DNA of 64,000 bases. Origin: Ramlibacter pallidus. GTDB taxonomy: Bacteria > Pseudomonadota > Gammaproteobacteria > Burkholderiales > Burkholderiaceae_C. The notes under the pieces are model-generated. The model ran no database searches. It worked only from the letters and a program-made list of their open reading frames with translations, and was not told the origin of the DNA. Below, piece after piece: positions 17,931 to 27,639 of the stretch (the first letter of the stretch is position 1; each line of letters opens with the position of its first letter). A program made the position numbers and the translations under genes. The stretch covers positions 248,001-312,000 of the forward strand of contig NZ_JADDIV010000006.1 in the NCBI RefSeq assembly GCF_015070875.1, written 5' to 3'.

Positions 17931-18566
17931 TCAACCCTTCTTGTCCTTGCCCGCCTGCGGCAGTTTCTGCGCGGCTGCCAGGTGTTCCCGCAGCTGCGGC
18001 AGCGTCTTGTCGACGAAGGCCTTGAGCTCGGGATCCTTCACGTCCTTGCTCGCCTTCTCGAACAGCTTGATGTCCTTCTCGTGCGCCTTGATGCCGACGT
18101 CGCGCACGAAGTCGCGGTCGAACTCGGCGCCGCTCTTCTTGCCCAGCTTCTCGATGTCCTGGCGCAGCCCGCGCTTGGGCGCGGCCGGCAGTTCGACCTT
18201 GCGGGCGTTGGCGATCTTCACCAGCTCGTTGTTGGCCGCCGTGTGGTGGTCCACCAGCATGCTCGCGAAGCTCTTGACCTGCGCGTCGGTCGCCTTGGCC
18301 GCCGCGAGCTGCGAAACCTGCACCTCGAACATGCCGCTGTTGGCGGCCTCCTCGATGAACTTGCGGTCGCCGCGCGCGACCTGGTCGTCCTTGCCGGCCG
18401 GGCTGTTGCGCGTGCCCGTGCCGGGCTGCGCGGCGGGCGCCGACTGGCCGCCGGTGGCGGAGGTGCCGGCCCCGGTCGTCTGCGCCTGGACGCCGCCGGC
18501 GAAGGCCAGCGCCAGCAGCGCGGGGATGGCGAGGTGACGGAGGGGTTGGGTGTGCTTCGTTTTCAT
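17931..18566 (-). CDS. DUF4142-domain secreted protein
   Basis: 211 residues. The signal peptide covers about the first 28 residues (ends GGVQAQ), then comes a Gly/Ser/Pro linker and a DUF4142 four-helix domain: DRKFIEEAANSGMFEVQVSQ, VKSFASMLVDHHTAANNELV, FDRDFVRDVGIKAHEKDIKL. The VDHHTAANNEL helix is the family hallmark. It is first of two tandem DUF4142 genes, which are likely co-transcribed. It probably acts in the periplasm in stress; the mechanism is unknown. Confidence 0.85.
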   Translation of the reverse strand: MKTKHTQPLRHLAIPALLALAFAGGVQAQTTGAGTSATGGQSAPAAQPGTGTRNSPAGKDDQVARGDRKFIEEAANSGMFEVQVSQLAAAKATDAQVKSFASMLVDHHTAANNELVKIANARKVELPAAPKRGLRQDIEKLGKKSGAEFDRDFVRDVGIKAHEKDIKLFEKASKDVKDPELKAFVDKTLPQLREHLAAAQKLPQAGKDKKG

Positions 18567-18629
18567 GGGTTCTCCCGTGGTGCGAAAAAAGGCGGCGCCG
18601 CACTGCGGCGCCGCGTTGACTGCCTGCGT

Positions 18630-20237
18630 TTACTTGCTCTTGCTGCCGGAGCTGCTGCCGCCCGAGCCGGTGCTGCTGGTGGACGTGCTGCCGCCGCCCG
18701 TGCTGGTGCTGCTGCCGCTGCCGACGTTGCCCGGGTTGGCCGTGCCGCCGCTCATGGACGTCCCGGCGCTGCCCATGCCGCTGGACCCCTGCAGGCTGCT
18801 CGACCCGCTCTGCCCGGTGGAGCCGTAGCTGCCACTGCTGCCCAACCCGCTGCCGGAGCTGCCGCTGCCGCTCGAGCCCGAAGAGCCCTGCGCACCGCTG
18901 ATGCCTGACGAGCCGCCATAGCTGGTGTCGCCGCTCGACCCGCTCACGCCGCCGGCGCCGCCCTGGCCGCCGCTGCGGCCGACGCCCTCGTTCTGGCCCT
19001 GGCCGCCGCTGCGGCTGCTGCGCCAGCTGCTGAACTCGTCGCTGAACTTCTTGTACCGCTCCTGCCGCCAGGACTGGTAGTCGTTGTCGAGGTTGCGGAT
19101 CTGCTCTTCGCGCCACTGGTGGTATTCAGGGTCGTGGTGCTGCTGGCCGTGCGAGCCCGTGTGCGAATGGCTGCCCATCCCGCCGCCCTGGCTCCAGCTG
19201 CCCGACGAACCTGAGCCCGAGCCGCCGCCCTGCTGCCAGTCGGACTGGCCGTAGCCGGCGCCGCCCTGGCCGTAGCTGCCGCCCATGCCCTGGCTGCCGT
19301 AACCGGCCTGGCCGTAGCTGCCCTGGCTGCTGCCGCCGCCCATGCCGGCCTGGTAGCCCTGGCCGCCGGACCCGTAGCCCTGGCTGCCGTAGCCCTGGCT
19401 GCCGCCGTAGCTCTGGCCGCCGTCATGGCTGCCCTGGCCGACCGAGCTGCCCATGCCGCCGCCATAGCCGCCGTAGCCCTGGTTGTGGCCCTGGCCGCCT
19501 TGCCAGCCTTGCGTGCTGCCATAGCCACCGCCCCTCTGGCCGTAGCCGCTGCTGCCGCCATAGCCGCCGCCACCCTGGCCATAGGTGCCGCCACCCATCT
19601 GGCCGTAGCTGCTGTTGCTGCCCTGGCCGCCGCTGCTCATCTGCCCGTAGCTGCTGCCGCCCATGCCGCCGCCCTGGCCATAGCTGCCGTGCAGGCCGCC
19701 ACCCTGGCCGCCGTTCCAGCTGCCTTGCTGGCCGCCGTAGCGTCCCCAGTCGGCTTGCGTGGACTGGCCGCCGTAGCTGCCCTGCCCGCCCTGGCCATAG
19801 GTGCCGCCACCTTGGCCATAGCTGCCACCTTGGCCGTAACCGCCTTGGCCGTAGCTGCCGCCGCGGCCACCGAACTCGCTGCCCGATTCGCCGCGGCCCC
19901 AGCTGCCCTGGCCGCCCTGCCCGTACTCGGAACCCGACGAACCGCGGCCGTAGCCGTGCCCTTCGCCGCCGTAGCCGCCGTAGCCGGACGACTGCTGCGA
20001 GCCGAACTCGGAACCGGCACGCTGGCCGTAGCCGCCCTGCGAGCCCTGGGATCCTTGCGAGCCCTGGGATCCTTGCGAACCCTGGAAGCCTTGCGAGCCC
20101 TGCGAGCCCTGGCTGCCCCAGCCGCCGCGGGACTCGCCGCCGCCGTAGCCCTGGCCGCGTTCCTGCTGCGGGTCGCTGCCGCTACCGCTGCCCCAGCGGC
20201 TCTGCCGGTCGCGGTCTTCGTCATCACGAGATGCCAT
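18630..20237 (-). CDS. large Gly/Ser/Gln/Tyr low-complexity protein with a W-rich helical insert
   Basis: 535 residues. Most of the chain is repeats of GSQGSQ, YGQGG and GYGGS type, resembling prion-like or phase-separating sequences. One segment differs, starting at about residue 368: DPEYHQWREEQIRNLDNDYQ, then SWRQERYKKFSDEFSSWR. This has regularly spaced W, R, D and E and should be helical. Related segments occur in other Burkholderiales stress proteins. There is no signal peptide. It is encoded just upstream of the two DUF4142 genes. DNA-level tandem repeats (20030-20110) suggest length variability between strains. Confidence 0.75.
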   Translation of the reverse strand: MASRDDEDRDRQSRWGSGSGSDPQQERGQGYGGGESRGGWGSQGSQGSQGFQGSQGSQGSQGSQGSQGGYGQRAGSEFGSQQSSGYGGYGGEGHGYGRGSSGSEYGQGGQGSWGRGESGSEFGGRGGSYGQGGYGQGGSYGQGGGTYGQGGQGSYGGQSTQADWGRYGGQQGSWNGGQGGGLHGSYGQGGGMGGSSYGQMSSGGQGSNSSYGQMGGGTYGQGGGGYGGSSGYGQRGGGYGSTQGWQGGQGHNQGYGGYGGGMGSSVGQGSHDGGQSYGGSQGYGSQGYGSGGQGYQAGMGGGSSQGSYGQAGYGSQGMGGSYGQGGAGYGQSDWQQGGGSGSGSSGSWSQGGGMGSHSHTGSHGQQHHDPEYHQWREEQIRNLDNDYQSWRQERYKKFSDEFSSWRSSRSGGQGQNEGVGRSGGQGGAGGVSGSSGDTSYGGSSGISGAQGSSGSSGSGSSGSGLGSSGSYGSTGQSGSSSLQGSSGMGSAGTSMSGGTANPGNVGSGSSTSTGGGSTSTSSTGSGGSSSGSKSK

Positions 20238-20499
20238 GTTCGTTCTCCTGCTTTGGGTGAAGTGCCGGATGCGTGACGAAGGGCGCCGTGGGGTGGAGCC
20301 TCCATCAACGGGTTCACCTTAGGACTGCCCCGCTGACGACCATGTCGGACAACATCCGCCTGCATGTAGGACTGCCCGGCCGCCCGGAAACGAAACGCAG
20401 CGACCTTCACACCTCGTTTGCATCCGTGTGCTGTCGGCTTGACATGCGGTTGACAAAGCGCGGGCACGATGGGGCCATGTGCCTGACAGGAGAGACGAG

Positions 20500-20847
20500 A
20501 TGAAGAAAACCTGGATCCTTGGCCTGGGCGCCGCGGCCACCGCCGCCCTGGCCCTGTTCGCGGCACCGGCGCAGGCCGGCGGCGCGTCCATCCACCTGAA
20601 CATCGGCGCGCCGGGCTACTACTACCAGCCGCAGCCGTACGTGTACGCGCAGCCGAGCTACGTCTACACGCAGCCCGCCTATGTCTACACGCAGCCGGGC
20701 CACGTGTACTACGGCCAGCCGCACTACCACCGGGGCCGCGGCGACCGCGACCGCGACGGCATCCCGAACCGCTGGGACCGCGACCGCGACAACGACGGCG
20801 TTCCGAATTACTACGACCGCCGGCCGAACAATCCGTACCGCCGCTGA
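20500..20847 (+). CDS. secreted Tyr/Pro/Gln-repeat protein
   Basis: 115 residues. The signal peptide MKKTWILGLGAAATAALALF ends near APAQA. The mature chain has repeats of YVYTQPxYVY (about residues 45-70) and an acidic/basic tail with DRDRDGIPNRWDRDRDNDGV, a calcium-binding-like DxDxDG pattern. AGGAG lies 7 bases before the ATG at 20500. Two TTGACA hexamers (20439 and 20450) lie upstream. Function is unknown; envelope location is likely. Confidence 0.7.
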   Translation: MKKTWILGLGAAATAALALFAAPAQAGGASIHLNIGAPGYYYQPQPYVYAQPSYVYTQPAYVYTQPGHVYYGQPHYHRGRGDRDRDGIPNRWDRDRDNDGVPNYYDRRPNNPYRR

Positions 20848-20857
20848 GGCGTGAAGG

Positions 20858-21712
20858 TCAGTGGGTGTGCGCGAGCACGCTCACGGCCGTCACCATCCCG
20901 ATCCCCACCAGCAGCCAGGCGACCTGGGCGAGCGTTTCCCGCGCGCCCAGGCGTTTCTGCAACTGGGGGATCAGGTCGGCGAGCGCCACGTAGATGAAGC
21001 TGCTGCTCGCCACCACCAGGAAGTACGGCAGGTAGTCGACCAGCCGGTCCACCAGCCACCACCCCACCAGTCCCCCCAGCGGCGTCACCGCGCCGGCGAG
21101 CGAGACCTTCACCAGGGCCGCGCGCCGGCTGCCGCTGGTCTGGCGCAGCACGGCCAGGTCACCGATGTGGTGCGGCACTTCGTGCGCCAGCACCGCCAGC
21201 GCGGCGACCACGCCCAGGCGCGCATCGGCGTGGAAGGCCGACGCGATGAGGATGCCGTCACCGAAGCAGTGCACGCTGTCCCCCGTGAGCACGGCCCAGC
21301 CGCCGGAACGCAGGGGGCGGCCATGGTGGTGACCTTCGTGCCCGTGCCCGTGCACATCGCCATGCGCTTCGGCTGGTCCGTGGGCATGCGCATGGGCATG
21401 GTCGTGGTGATGCTCGTGGCCGTGGTGCCAGAGCTCCGCCTTGTCCAGCAGGAAGAAGAACACCAGGCCCACCAGCAGCGTCGTGAACAGCGCCTTCGCG
21501 CCGGCTTCGCTTTCCAGCGCCTCGGGCATCAGGTGCATGAAGGCCGTGGCGAGCAATGCGCCCGCGGCGAGGCTCAGGAGGTGCTGCTCCTTCAGCCCGC
21601 GCTTGCCGGGACCCTGCGCCGGTCCCCAGCCGAGGCGCATGAGCGCGGCGGCGAGCCAGACACTGCCGATGCCGGCGGCGAGGGTGGCGAAAAGGACGGC
21701 GATCAGGGTCAC
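20858..21712 (-). CDS. ZIP-family metal transporter
   Basis: 284-residue inner-membrane divalent metal permease with about eight hydrophobic helices. A His-rich cytoplasmic loop (HHGHEHHHDHAHAHAHG) is at about residues 96-130. The metal-site helices DSVHCFGDGILIASAF and LAVLAHEVPHHIGDLAVL carry the expected His and Glu residues. It probably imports zinc or similar ions; specificity is inferred. It converges with the Tyr/Pro repeat gene. Confidence 0.9.
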   Translation of the reverse strand: MTLIAVLFATLAAGIGSVWLAAALMRLGWGPAQGPGKRGLKEQHLLSLAAGALLATAFMHLMPEALESEAGAKALFTTLLVGLVFFFLLDKAELWHHGHEHHHDHAHAHAHGPAEAHGDVHGHGHEGHHHGRPLRSGGWAVLTGDSVHCFGDGILIASAFHADARLGVVAALAVLAHEVPHHIGDLAVLRQTSGSRRAALVKVSLAGAVTPLGGLVGWWLVDRLVDYLPYFLVVASSSFIYVALADLIPQLQKRLGARETLAQVAWLLVGIGMVTAVSVLAHTH

Positions 21713-21717
21713 AGATG

Positions 21718-21740
21718 AAAAACCGCCCCGTGGGGCGGCT
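21718..21740 (-). terminator. intrinsic terminator after the dienelactone hydrolase gene
   Basis: A 7-bp stem CCGCCCC / GGGGCGG with a 2-base loop is followed on the minus strand by TTTTT. It lies 24 bases past the dienelactone hydrolase stop and just before the start of the ZIP gene. Confidence 0.7.
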
Positions 21741-21763
21741 CGCTCGTTATGGTTGTCGTCGGC

Positions 21764-22660
21764 TCACGCGACGCCGTGCTTGCGGAACCACTCCAGCGCC
21801 CGCTTCCACCCGTCCTCGGCCGGGCCCTGGCGGAAGGTCGGGCGATAGTCGGCGTGGAAGGCGTGCGGCGCGTCGGGGTACACGACGAACTGCGAAGCCT
21901 TGGCGGCCGGCGAACCGGCGGCCAGTGCGGTTTTCATCTTATCAACCGTGTCAAGGGGGATGCCCGTGTCCGCGCTGCCATAGAGCCCCAGCACCGGCGC
22001 CTTCAGGTTGGCCGCGATGTCCACGGGATGCGTCGGCGTGGTCGGCGAGGACGCGCCCACCAGGCGCCCGTACCACGCGACCCCGGCCTTGACCGGCCCG
22101 TGCGCGGCATAGAGCCAAGTGATCCGGCCGCCCCAGCAGAAGCCGGTGATGCCGGCCTTGGCCACGTCGCCGCCGTTGGCGGCCGCCCACTTCAGCGCGC
22201 CGTCGAGGTCGGCCATCACCTGCGCATCGGGCACCTTTGAGACGATCTCCGCCTGCAACCGCGCGATCTCGCCGTACTGGCTGGGATCGCCCTGGCGCGC
22301 GTAGAGCTCCGGCGCGATGGCGAGGTAACCCGCCTTGGCGAACCGGCGCGCGGTGTCGGCGATGTACTCGTGCACGCCGAAGATCTCCTGGATCACCAGC
22401 ACCACGGGCAGGCCGGTGCGGCCGGCGGGCGCCGCGCGGTACGCCGGCACCTTGAAGCCGCCGACCTCGTAGGAGATCTCGCCCACGGTCAGGCCGTCGG
22501 CCGGCGTGCGGATGGCCGTCTGCGCCATCAGCGGCGCGGCGGCGGCGGCATAGCCGACACCCAGCGCCGCCTTCAGCGCGGTGCGGCGCGTGGCGCCTTG
22601 TTCCGTGGACGTGCCGGGCAGCAGGGAGTCGAAGTCGTTCTGGAGGTCGTCGCGAAGCAT
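21764..22660 (-). CDS. dienelactone hydrolase family protein, probably exported
   Basis: 298 residues. The N-terminus has TRRTALKAALGVGYAAAAAP, a twin-Arg-like or hydrophobic export signal. The enzyme core has IQEIFGVHEYIADTARRFA, nucleophile elbow GFCWGG (Cys), the Asp region LGLYGSADTGIP and the His region DAPHAFHADYRP, a Cys-Asp-His triad as in carboxymethylenebutenolidase. The natural substrate is uncertain. A terminator hairpin follows the gene. Confidence 0.88.
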   Translation of the reverse strand: MLRDDLQNDFDSLLPGTSTEQGATRRTALKAALGVGYAAAAAPLMAQTAIRTPADGLTVGEISYEVGGFKVPAYRAAPAGRTGLPVVLVIQEIFGVHEYIADTARRFAKAGYLAIAPELYARQGDPSQYGEIARLQAEIVSKVPDAQVMADLDGALKWAAANGGDVAKAGITGFCWGGRITWLYAAHGPVKAGVAWYGRLVGASSPTTPTHPVDIAANLKAPVLGLYGSADTGIPLDTVDKMKTALAAGSPAAKASQFVVYPDAPHAFHADYRPTFRQGPAEDGWKRALEWFRKHGVA

Positions 22661-22749
22661 GCAGGTATCTCCGGTGGTGGGAAGAGGCGGAGTCTAGGGG
22701 CGGCGCAAAGCTGGAGCAGACTACGGGCTTTTCACGCCAAGGAGAAACC

Positions 22750-22947
22750 ATGCCCACCATCCGTGTCGACCTCTTCGAAGGCCGCACCGCCGAGCAGAAG
22801 CGCAACTTCGTCAAGGCCCTCACCCAGGCCTGCGTGGACGCCCTGGGCAGCAAGCCCGAACAGGTCGACGTGATCCTCTACGACATCAAGCCGCAGGACT
22901 GGGCGACGGGTGGGGAGCTTTGGTCGGAGAAGAAGAAGGCGGGGTGA
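22750..22947 (+). CDS. 4-oxalocrotonate tautomerase family protein
   Basis: 65 residues, MPTIRVDLFEGRTAEQKRNF. After Met removal the N-terminal Pro is the catalytic base of this superfamily. The length and the C-terminal QVDVILYDIKPQDWATGGEL match the small tautomerases. AAGGAG lies 7 bases upstream of the ATG. It is divergent from the dienelactone hydrolase; the pair could act in aromatic ring-fission product metabolism, which is an inference. Confidence 0.88.
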   Translation: MPTIRVDLFEGRTAEQKRNFVKALTQACVDALGSKPEQVDVILYDIKPQDWATGGELWSEKKKAG

Positions 22948-22980
22948 ACCCGCGCTCCGGGACACCTGGCTCACATACCC

Positions 22981-23388
22981 CGTCATTCCCGCGCAGGCGG
23001 GAATCCAGGGCTTCCGCATTCGGGGTGCGTCGCGGCAGGCGGCGGACGGTACCGTCCCGCGGTGCCTCGCCCTCCACTTCGCTGCGCTTCGTTCCGGGTG
23101 CGCTGGAAGGCTGTCCCCGGCGGCGATCCGGCCTAACTCACTTCCGAGTTTGCCGCGCGCGGCAAACTCTCCGTTCAAACAGAAGCCCGGAAATCAGTGC
23201 ACAGTCGCAGCGCTCGATATGCGCTACGCGCTCTCGTAGCACTGCTTCGCCGCCGGGAACAGCCTTCCAGCCGAGGCCCCTGACTGCGGGCCGGCACCGC
23301 CCGCCGCCCGCCGCGACGTTCGAGGGCGGGAGTGGGCCTGCGGCCCACGGTCCGGGAGCCCTGGATTCCCGCCTTCGCGGGGATGACG
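22981..23388. repeat. ~408-bp MITE-like element with 32-bp inverted ends, repeat copy 2
   Basis: The left arm at 22981-23012 and the inverted right arm at 23357-23388 match at 30 of 32 positions. Each arm itself contains a small inverted repeat (TTCCCGC / GCGGGAA). Between them, 23028-23322 repeats the sequence at 13437-13731. The body includes a perfect 24-bp palindrome at 23146-23169. No transposase gene is inside, so it would need to be mobilised in trans. It fills the gap between the tautomerase gene and polA. Confidence 0.8.
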
Positions 23389-23397
23389 AGGGGAGGC

Positions 23398-26217
23398 TCA
23401 GTGCGCCTCTTCCCAGTTGCTCCCCACGCCGAACTCCGCCAGCAGCGGCACGCGCAGTTCGGCGACCGAGGCCATGATGCGGGGGATCTCCACGCGAGCC
23501 CACTCGACCTCCGCTTCCGGGATCTCGAACACCAGTTCGTCGTGCACCTGCATGATCATCTTCGTTTCGCGCTGCTCGCGGTCCAGCACCTCCTGCACCT
23601 TGACCATGGACAGCTTGATCAGGTCGGCCGCCGTGCCCTGCATGGGCGCGTTGATGGCCTGGCGCTCGGCGCTGCCGCGGCGCGGGCCGTTGGGTGAATT
23701 GATCTCCGGCAGGTACAGGCGCCGGCCGAACACCGTCTCGACGTAGCCGCGGCTCTTCGCGGCCAGGCGCGTCTCGTCCATGTACGACTTCACGCCCGGA
23801 TAGCGCTGGAAGTAGCGGTCGATGTAGCTCTTGGCCGCGGCCGTCTCGATGCCGAGGTTACGCGCGAGGCCGAAGGCGCTCATGCCGTAGATCAGGCCGA
23901 AGTTGATCACCTTGGCGTAGCGGCGCTGCTCGCTGGAGACCTGGTCGAGCGCCACGCCGAACACCTCGGACGCCGTCGCGCGGTGCACGTCGGCCTCTTC
24001 GCGGAAGGCGCGCAGCAGCGCTTCGTCCTCGCTGATGTGGGCCATGATGCGCAGCTCGATCTGGCTGTAATCCGCGCTGGCGATGCGGCAGCCCGCCGGC
24101 GCGACGAAGGCTTCGCGGATGCGCCGGCCTTCCGCCGTGCGGATCGGGATGTTCTGCAGGTTGGGCTCGTTGCTGGACAGCCGGCCCGTCACGGCCACCG
24201 CCTGCGCGTAGTGCGTGTGCACGCGCCCGGTGCGGGGGTGCACCTGCTGCGGCAGCTTGTCGGTGTAGGTGCCCTTCAGCTTGGACAGGCTGCGATGCTC
24301 CAGCACCTTGGCCGGCAGCGGGTAGTCCTCCGCCAGCTTCTCCAGCACTTCCTCGTCGGTGCTCGGCGCGCCGCTCGCGGTCTTCTTCACCACCGGCAGT
24401 TGCATCTTGGTGAAGAACACCTCGCCGATCTGCTTGGGGCTGCCCAGGTTGAAGGGCTGGCCGGCGAGTTCGTGCGCCTCGCGCTCCAGCTGCATGATGC
24501 GCTGGCCGAGCTCGTGGCTCTGGCGCGCCAGCGCCTGCGCATCGACCAGCACGCCGTTGCGCTCGATGCGGTACAGCACCTCGCTGCACTGCATCTCCAG
24601 GTCGTAGATGAAGCGCAGCTTCGTGTCGCGTTCCAGCTTGGGGTACAGCGCGAGGTGCACGTCCAGCGTCTGGTCGGAGTCCTCGCAGGAATACTCCGCG
24701 GCCTTGTCCACCGGCACCTGGTTGAAGGTGATCTGGTGCGCCCCCTTGCCGGCGACGGTCTCGTAGTCGATGCCGGTGCGGCCGAGGTGGCGTTCCGCCA
24801 GCGAGGCCAGGCCGTGCGGCTTGTGCACCTCGAGCACGTAGCTCTCCAGCATGGTGTCGTGCGCGTAGCCGCGCACGTCGATGCCGTGGTTGGCGAACAC
24901 GTGGCGGTCGTACTTGACGTGCTGGCCCAGCTTCTTCCTCTCGGGGTCTTCCAGCCAGGGCTGCAGCCGCTGCAGCACGTCGTCGCGCGGCAGCTGGTCC
25001 GGCGCACCCTGGTAGTCGTGCGCCAGCGGGATGTAGCAGGCCAGGCCCGGTTCGGTGCTGAAGGACAGGCCGACGATGTTGGCCAGCATCTCGTCGAGCG
25101 AATCGGTCTCGGTGTCCAGCGCCACCAGGGGCGCGGCCTCGATGCGCTGCACCCAGGTTTCGAACTGGTCCCAGGTGAACACGGTCTCATAGTGCAGCGT
25201 CGTGGCCTGCGACAGCCCGGAGAGGTCCGGCTCCTCGAACAGGCCCGGCGCGGGGCGTTCCGCGCGCGCCTTCTTCCGGTTCTCCTCGATCAGCTCCGGC
25301 GGCACTTCGTGCTCTTCCAGCTGCTTGACCAGGCCCTTGAAGCCGTAGCGGTCGTAGAAGGCCTTGAGCTTCTCGACGTCCTGGCCGCCGATGACGATGT
25401 CCTCCAGCTCGGGAAAGCCGGGGATGTGGTCCTTCAGGTCGCAGTTGGTGCGGATGGTGAGCAGCTCGCGTCCCTTGGGCAGCCAGTCCAGCGCCTTGCG
25501 CAGGTTCTCGCCGACGGCGCCCTTCACTTCGTGGGCCCGGGCGACGAGCGCGTCGAGCGAGCCGTATTCCTTGAGCAGCTTGACCGCGGTCTTGGGTCCC
25601 ACCTTGTCGACGCCCGGGACGTTGTCGACGGAGTCGCCGACGAGGGTCTGGTAGTCCACCATCAGCCGCGGGGGCACGCCGAACTCCACCTCGACGCCCG
25701 TCATGTCGCGGCGGCGGTCGTTCATCGTGTCGATCACGGTCACGTGCTCGTTCACCAGCTGCGACAGGTCCTTGTCGCCGCTGGAGATGATGGTGACGAA
25801 GCCGCGTTCGGTGCCCATGCAGGCCAGCGTGCCGATCACGTCGTCGGCCTCGACGCCGGGGACGTTCAGCACTTTCCAGCCCAGGAGCTCCACGACCTCG
25901 TGGATCGCCGGGATCTGCGCGCGCAGGTCGTCCGGCATCGGCGAGCGGGTGGCCTTGTACTCGGGGTAGACGTCGTCGCGGAAGGTCTTGCCGGGCGCGT
26001 CGAACACGCAGGCGGCGTAGTCGGCGCGCACGTCGCGCCGCAGCTTCTGCATCATGTTGATCATTCCCCGGATCGCGCCGGTCGCCGGGCTGGTTGGGTC
26101 GCCCGGCACCGCCCGCAGGTCGGGCATGGCGTGGTAAGCGCGATACAGATAGCTGGAGCCGTCGACCAGCAGCAGCACCTTGGGTTCGGGTTGGGGGACT
26201 TGGTCCGTCTCGCTCAT
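23398..26217 (-). CDS. polA: DNA polymerase I
   Basis: 939-residue repair and Okazaki-processing polymerase. The N-terminal 5'-nuclease domain (about 1-300) has [18 protein letters not shown] and GDKDLSQLV. The 3'-5' exonuclease domain keeps its acidic residues ([34 protein letters not shown]), so proofreading looks intact. The polymerase domain shows [17 protein letters not shown] (motif A), [20 protein letters not shown] (motif B) and [10 protein letters not shown] (motif C). The start MSETDQ is at 26217; an upstream ATG at 26226 is possible. It is divergent from the DUF2782-thrB pair. Confidence 0.97.
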   Translation of the reverse strand: MSETDQVPQPEPKVLLLVDGSSYLYRAYHAMPDLRAVPGDPTSPATGAIRGMINMMQKLRRDVRADYAACVFDAPGKTFRDDVYPEYKATRSPMPDDLRAQIPAIHEVVELLGWKVLNVPGVEADDVIGTLACMGTERGFVTIISSGDKDLSQLVNEHVTVIDTMNDRRRDMTGVEVEFGVPPRLMVDYQTLVGDSVDNVPGVDKVGPKTAVKLLKEYGSLDALVARAHEVKGAVGENLRKALDWLPKGRELLTIRTNCDLKDHIPGFPELEDIVIGGQDVEKLKAFYDRYGFKGLVKQLEEHEVPPELIEENRKKARAERPAPGLFEEPDLSGLSQATTLHYETVFTWDQFETWVQRIEAAPLVALDTETDSLDEMLANIVGLSFSTEPGLACYIPLAHDYQGAPDQLPRDDVLQRLQPWLEDPERKKLGQHVKYDRHVFANHGIDVRGYAHDTMLESYVLEVHKPHGLASLAERHLGRTGIDYETVAGKGAHQITFNQVPVDKAAEYSCEDSDQTLDVHLALYPKLERDTKLRFIYDLEMQCSEVLYRIERNGVLVDAQALARQSHELGQRIMQLEREAHELAGQPFNLGSPKQIGEVFFTKMQLPVVKKTASGAPSTDEEVLEKLAEDYPLPAKVLEHRSLSKLKGTYTDKLPQQVHPRTGRVHTHYAQAVAVTGRLSSNEPNLQNIPIRTAEGRRIREAFVAPAGCRIASADYSQIELRIMAHISEDEALLRAFREEADVHRATASEVFGVALDQVSSEQRRYAKVINFGLIYGMSAFGLARNLGIETAAAKSYIDRYFQRYPGVKSYMDETRLAAKSRGYVETVFGRRLYLPEINSPNGPRRGSAERQAINAPMQGTAADLIKLSMVKVQEVLDREQRETKMIMQVHDELVFEIPEAEVEWARVEIPRIMASVAELRVPLLAEFGVGSNWEEAH

Positions 26218-26251
26218 GGCAGGCATTGTGCACGGGCCTACAATGGTCTCT

Positions 26252-26563
26252 ATGCGCTCCCTCACGACGCTCCTGCTCGCCTTCCTCCCCCTCGCCGTCC
26301 TGGCCCAGGCCAAGATCGAACGCGAGGGAACGCTCGATCCGCGAAAGAACCAGAAGATCGAGTTCATCCGGGTGGAGGACGCCGGCAACCGCGTCGACGA
26401 GGTCCGCGTGGGCGGCCAGACCCAGAGCATCACGGTGCAACCCAAGGCCAACGTCCCGGCCTACGAGATCGCCCCGGACGACATGGCGCGCAGCCGTCCG
26501 TCGGACAGCCGCGAAGGCTTCTCCGAGCGCAAGCAGCGCGTCTGGAACGTCTTCAACTTCTAG
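26252..26563 (+). CDS. DUF2782-family secreted protein
   Basis: 103 residues. The signal peptide [20 protein letters not shown] is followed by a small basic/acidic domain with [20 protein letters not shown] and [16 protein letters not shown], as in DUF2782 proteins that sit between polA and thrB in betaproteobacteria. Function is unknown. An ATG at 26243 would add three residues. The thrB ATG follows after one base, so the two are co-translated. Confidence 0.85.
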   Translation: MRSLTTLLLAFLPLAVLAQAKIEREGTLDPRKNQKIEFIRVEDAGNRVDEVRVGGQTQSITVQPKANVPAYEIAPDDMARSRPSDSREGFSERKQRVWNVFNF

Positions 26564-26564
26564 C

Positions 26565-27536
26565 ATGGCCGTCTTCACCGAAGTCTCGGAAGCCGAGGCC
26601 GGTGCGTTGCTGCGCGCGCTGAACCTCGGCGAGCTGCGCGAGCTGCGCGGCATCCAGGGCGGCATCGAGAACACCAACTACTTCGTCACCGCCGAGGACA
26701 TCCTCGGCACGCGCGAGTTCGTGCTGACGCTGTTCGAGCGCCTGACGCACGCGCAGCTGCCGTTCTACCTGCACCTGATGAAGCACCTGGCGCAGCACGG
26801 CATCCCCTGCCCCGACCCCCAGGCGGACGCCAGCGGCGACATCCTGCACACGGTGTGCGGCAAGCCGGCGGCGCTGGTCAACAAGCTGTTCGGCCACAGC
26901 GAACTGCAGCCGGGCGAAGCGCATTGCGCCGCCGTCGGCGACATGCTGGCTCGCATGCACCTGGCGGGGCGCGACTACAACCGGCGCCAGCCGAACCTGC
27001 GCGGCCTGCCCTGGTGGAACGAGACCGCGCCCGTGGTCCTGCCCTTCCTGGAGCCGGCACAGGCCGCGCTGCTCCGGTCCGAACTGGCTTTCCAGAACCA
27101 CGTCGCGGCTTCGTCGGCGTACGCCGCCCTGCCGCGCGGGCCGGTCCACGCCGACCTGTTCCGGGACAACGTGATGTTCGAGGAGGGCAAGCTCACCGGC
27201 TTCTTCGACTTCTACTTCGCCGGCGTCGACACCTGGCTGTTCGACGTGGCCGTCTGCCTGAACGACTGGGCCATCGACCTGCCCACCGGACGCCACGACC
27301 CCGCGCGCGCCCGGGCCTTCGTCGCGGCCTATGCCGGCGTCCGACCGTTCGGCGCCGCCGAACGGCAGCTGCTGCCGGCGATGCTGCGGGCCGGCGCCCT
27401 GCGCTTCTGGATCTCGCGCCTGTGGGACTTCCACCTCCCGCGCGAGGCCTCGCTGCTGAAGCCGCACGATCCCACGCACTTCGAGCGCGTGCTGCGGGAG
27501 CGCTCGGCGCATCCCGTGACATACGCCACGCTGTGA
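26565..27536 (+). CDS. thrB: homoserine kinase (ThrB, APH-fold type)
   Basis: 323 residues. It phosphorylates homoserine in threonine synthesis, using the aminoglycoside-phosphotransferase fold. Key blocks are [19 protein letters not shown] at the N-terminus, [10 protein letters not shown] (nucleotide loop), [14 protein letters not shown] (catalytic loop with Asp and Asn) and [19 protein letters not shown] (metal-binding Asp). The length and position after DUF2782 match the betaproteobacterial gene. Confidence 0.95.
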   Translation: MAVFTEVSEAEAGALLRALNLGELRELRGIQGGIENTNYFVTAEDILGTREFVLTLFERLTHAQLPFYLHLMKHLAQHGIPCPDPQADASGDILHTVCGKPAALVNKLFGHSELQPGEAHCAAVGDMLARMHLAGRDYNRRQPNLRGLPWWNETAPVVLPFLEPAQAALLRSELAFQNHVAASSAYAALPRGPVHADLFRDNVMFEEGKLTGFFDFYFAGVDTWLFDVAVCLNDWAIDLPTGRHDPARARAFVAAYAGVRPFGAAERQLLPAMLRAGALRFWISRLWDFHLPREASLLKPHDPTHFERVLRERSAHPVTYATL

Positions 27537-27543
27537 AGGCCCC

Positions 27544-27570
27544 GCAAGCGCGCGGCGGGGCGCTTGCGTT
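27544..27570 (+). terminator. possible terminator after thrB
   Basis: An 8-bp stem GCAAGCGC / GCGCTTGC with an 8-base loop lies 7 bases after the thrB stop. The following T-tract is short (GTTAAATT), so this is a weak call. Confidence 0.35.
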
Positions 27571-27639
27571 AAATTCACCGCCAAGCCGGCACCTTGCCGT
27601 CTGCGCCCCCGACCGCCCCCGCTTCCTGCCAACTATTTC

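Noticed and set aside
18630..20237. Repetitive DNA that might be a CRISPR or satellite array
   Set aside because: The repeats are irregular, in-frame codons of a Gly/Ser/Gln protein without unique spacers. No CRISPR array was seen anywhere in the window.
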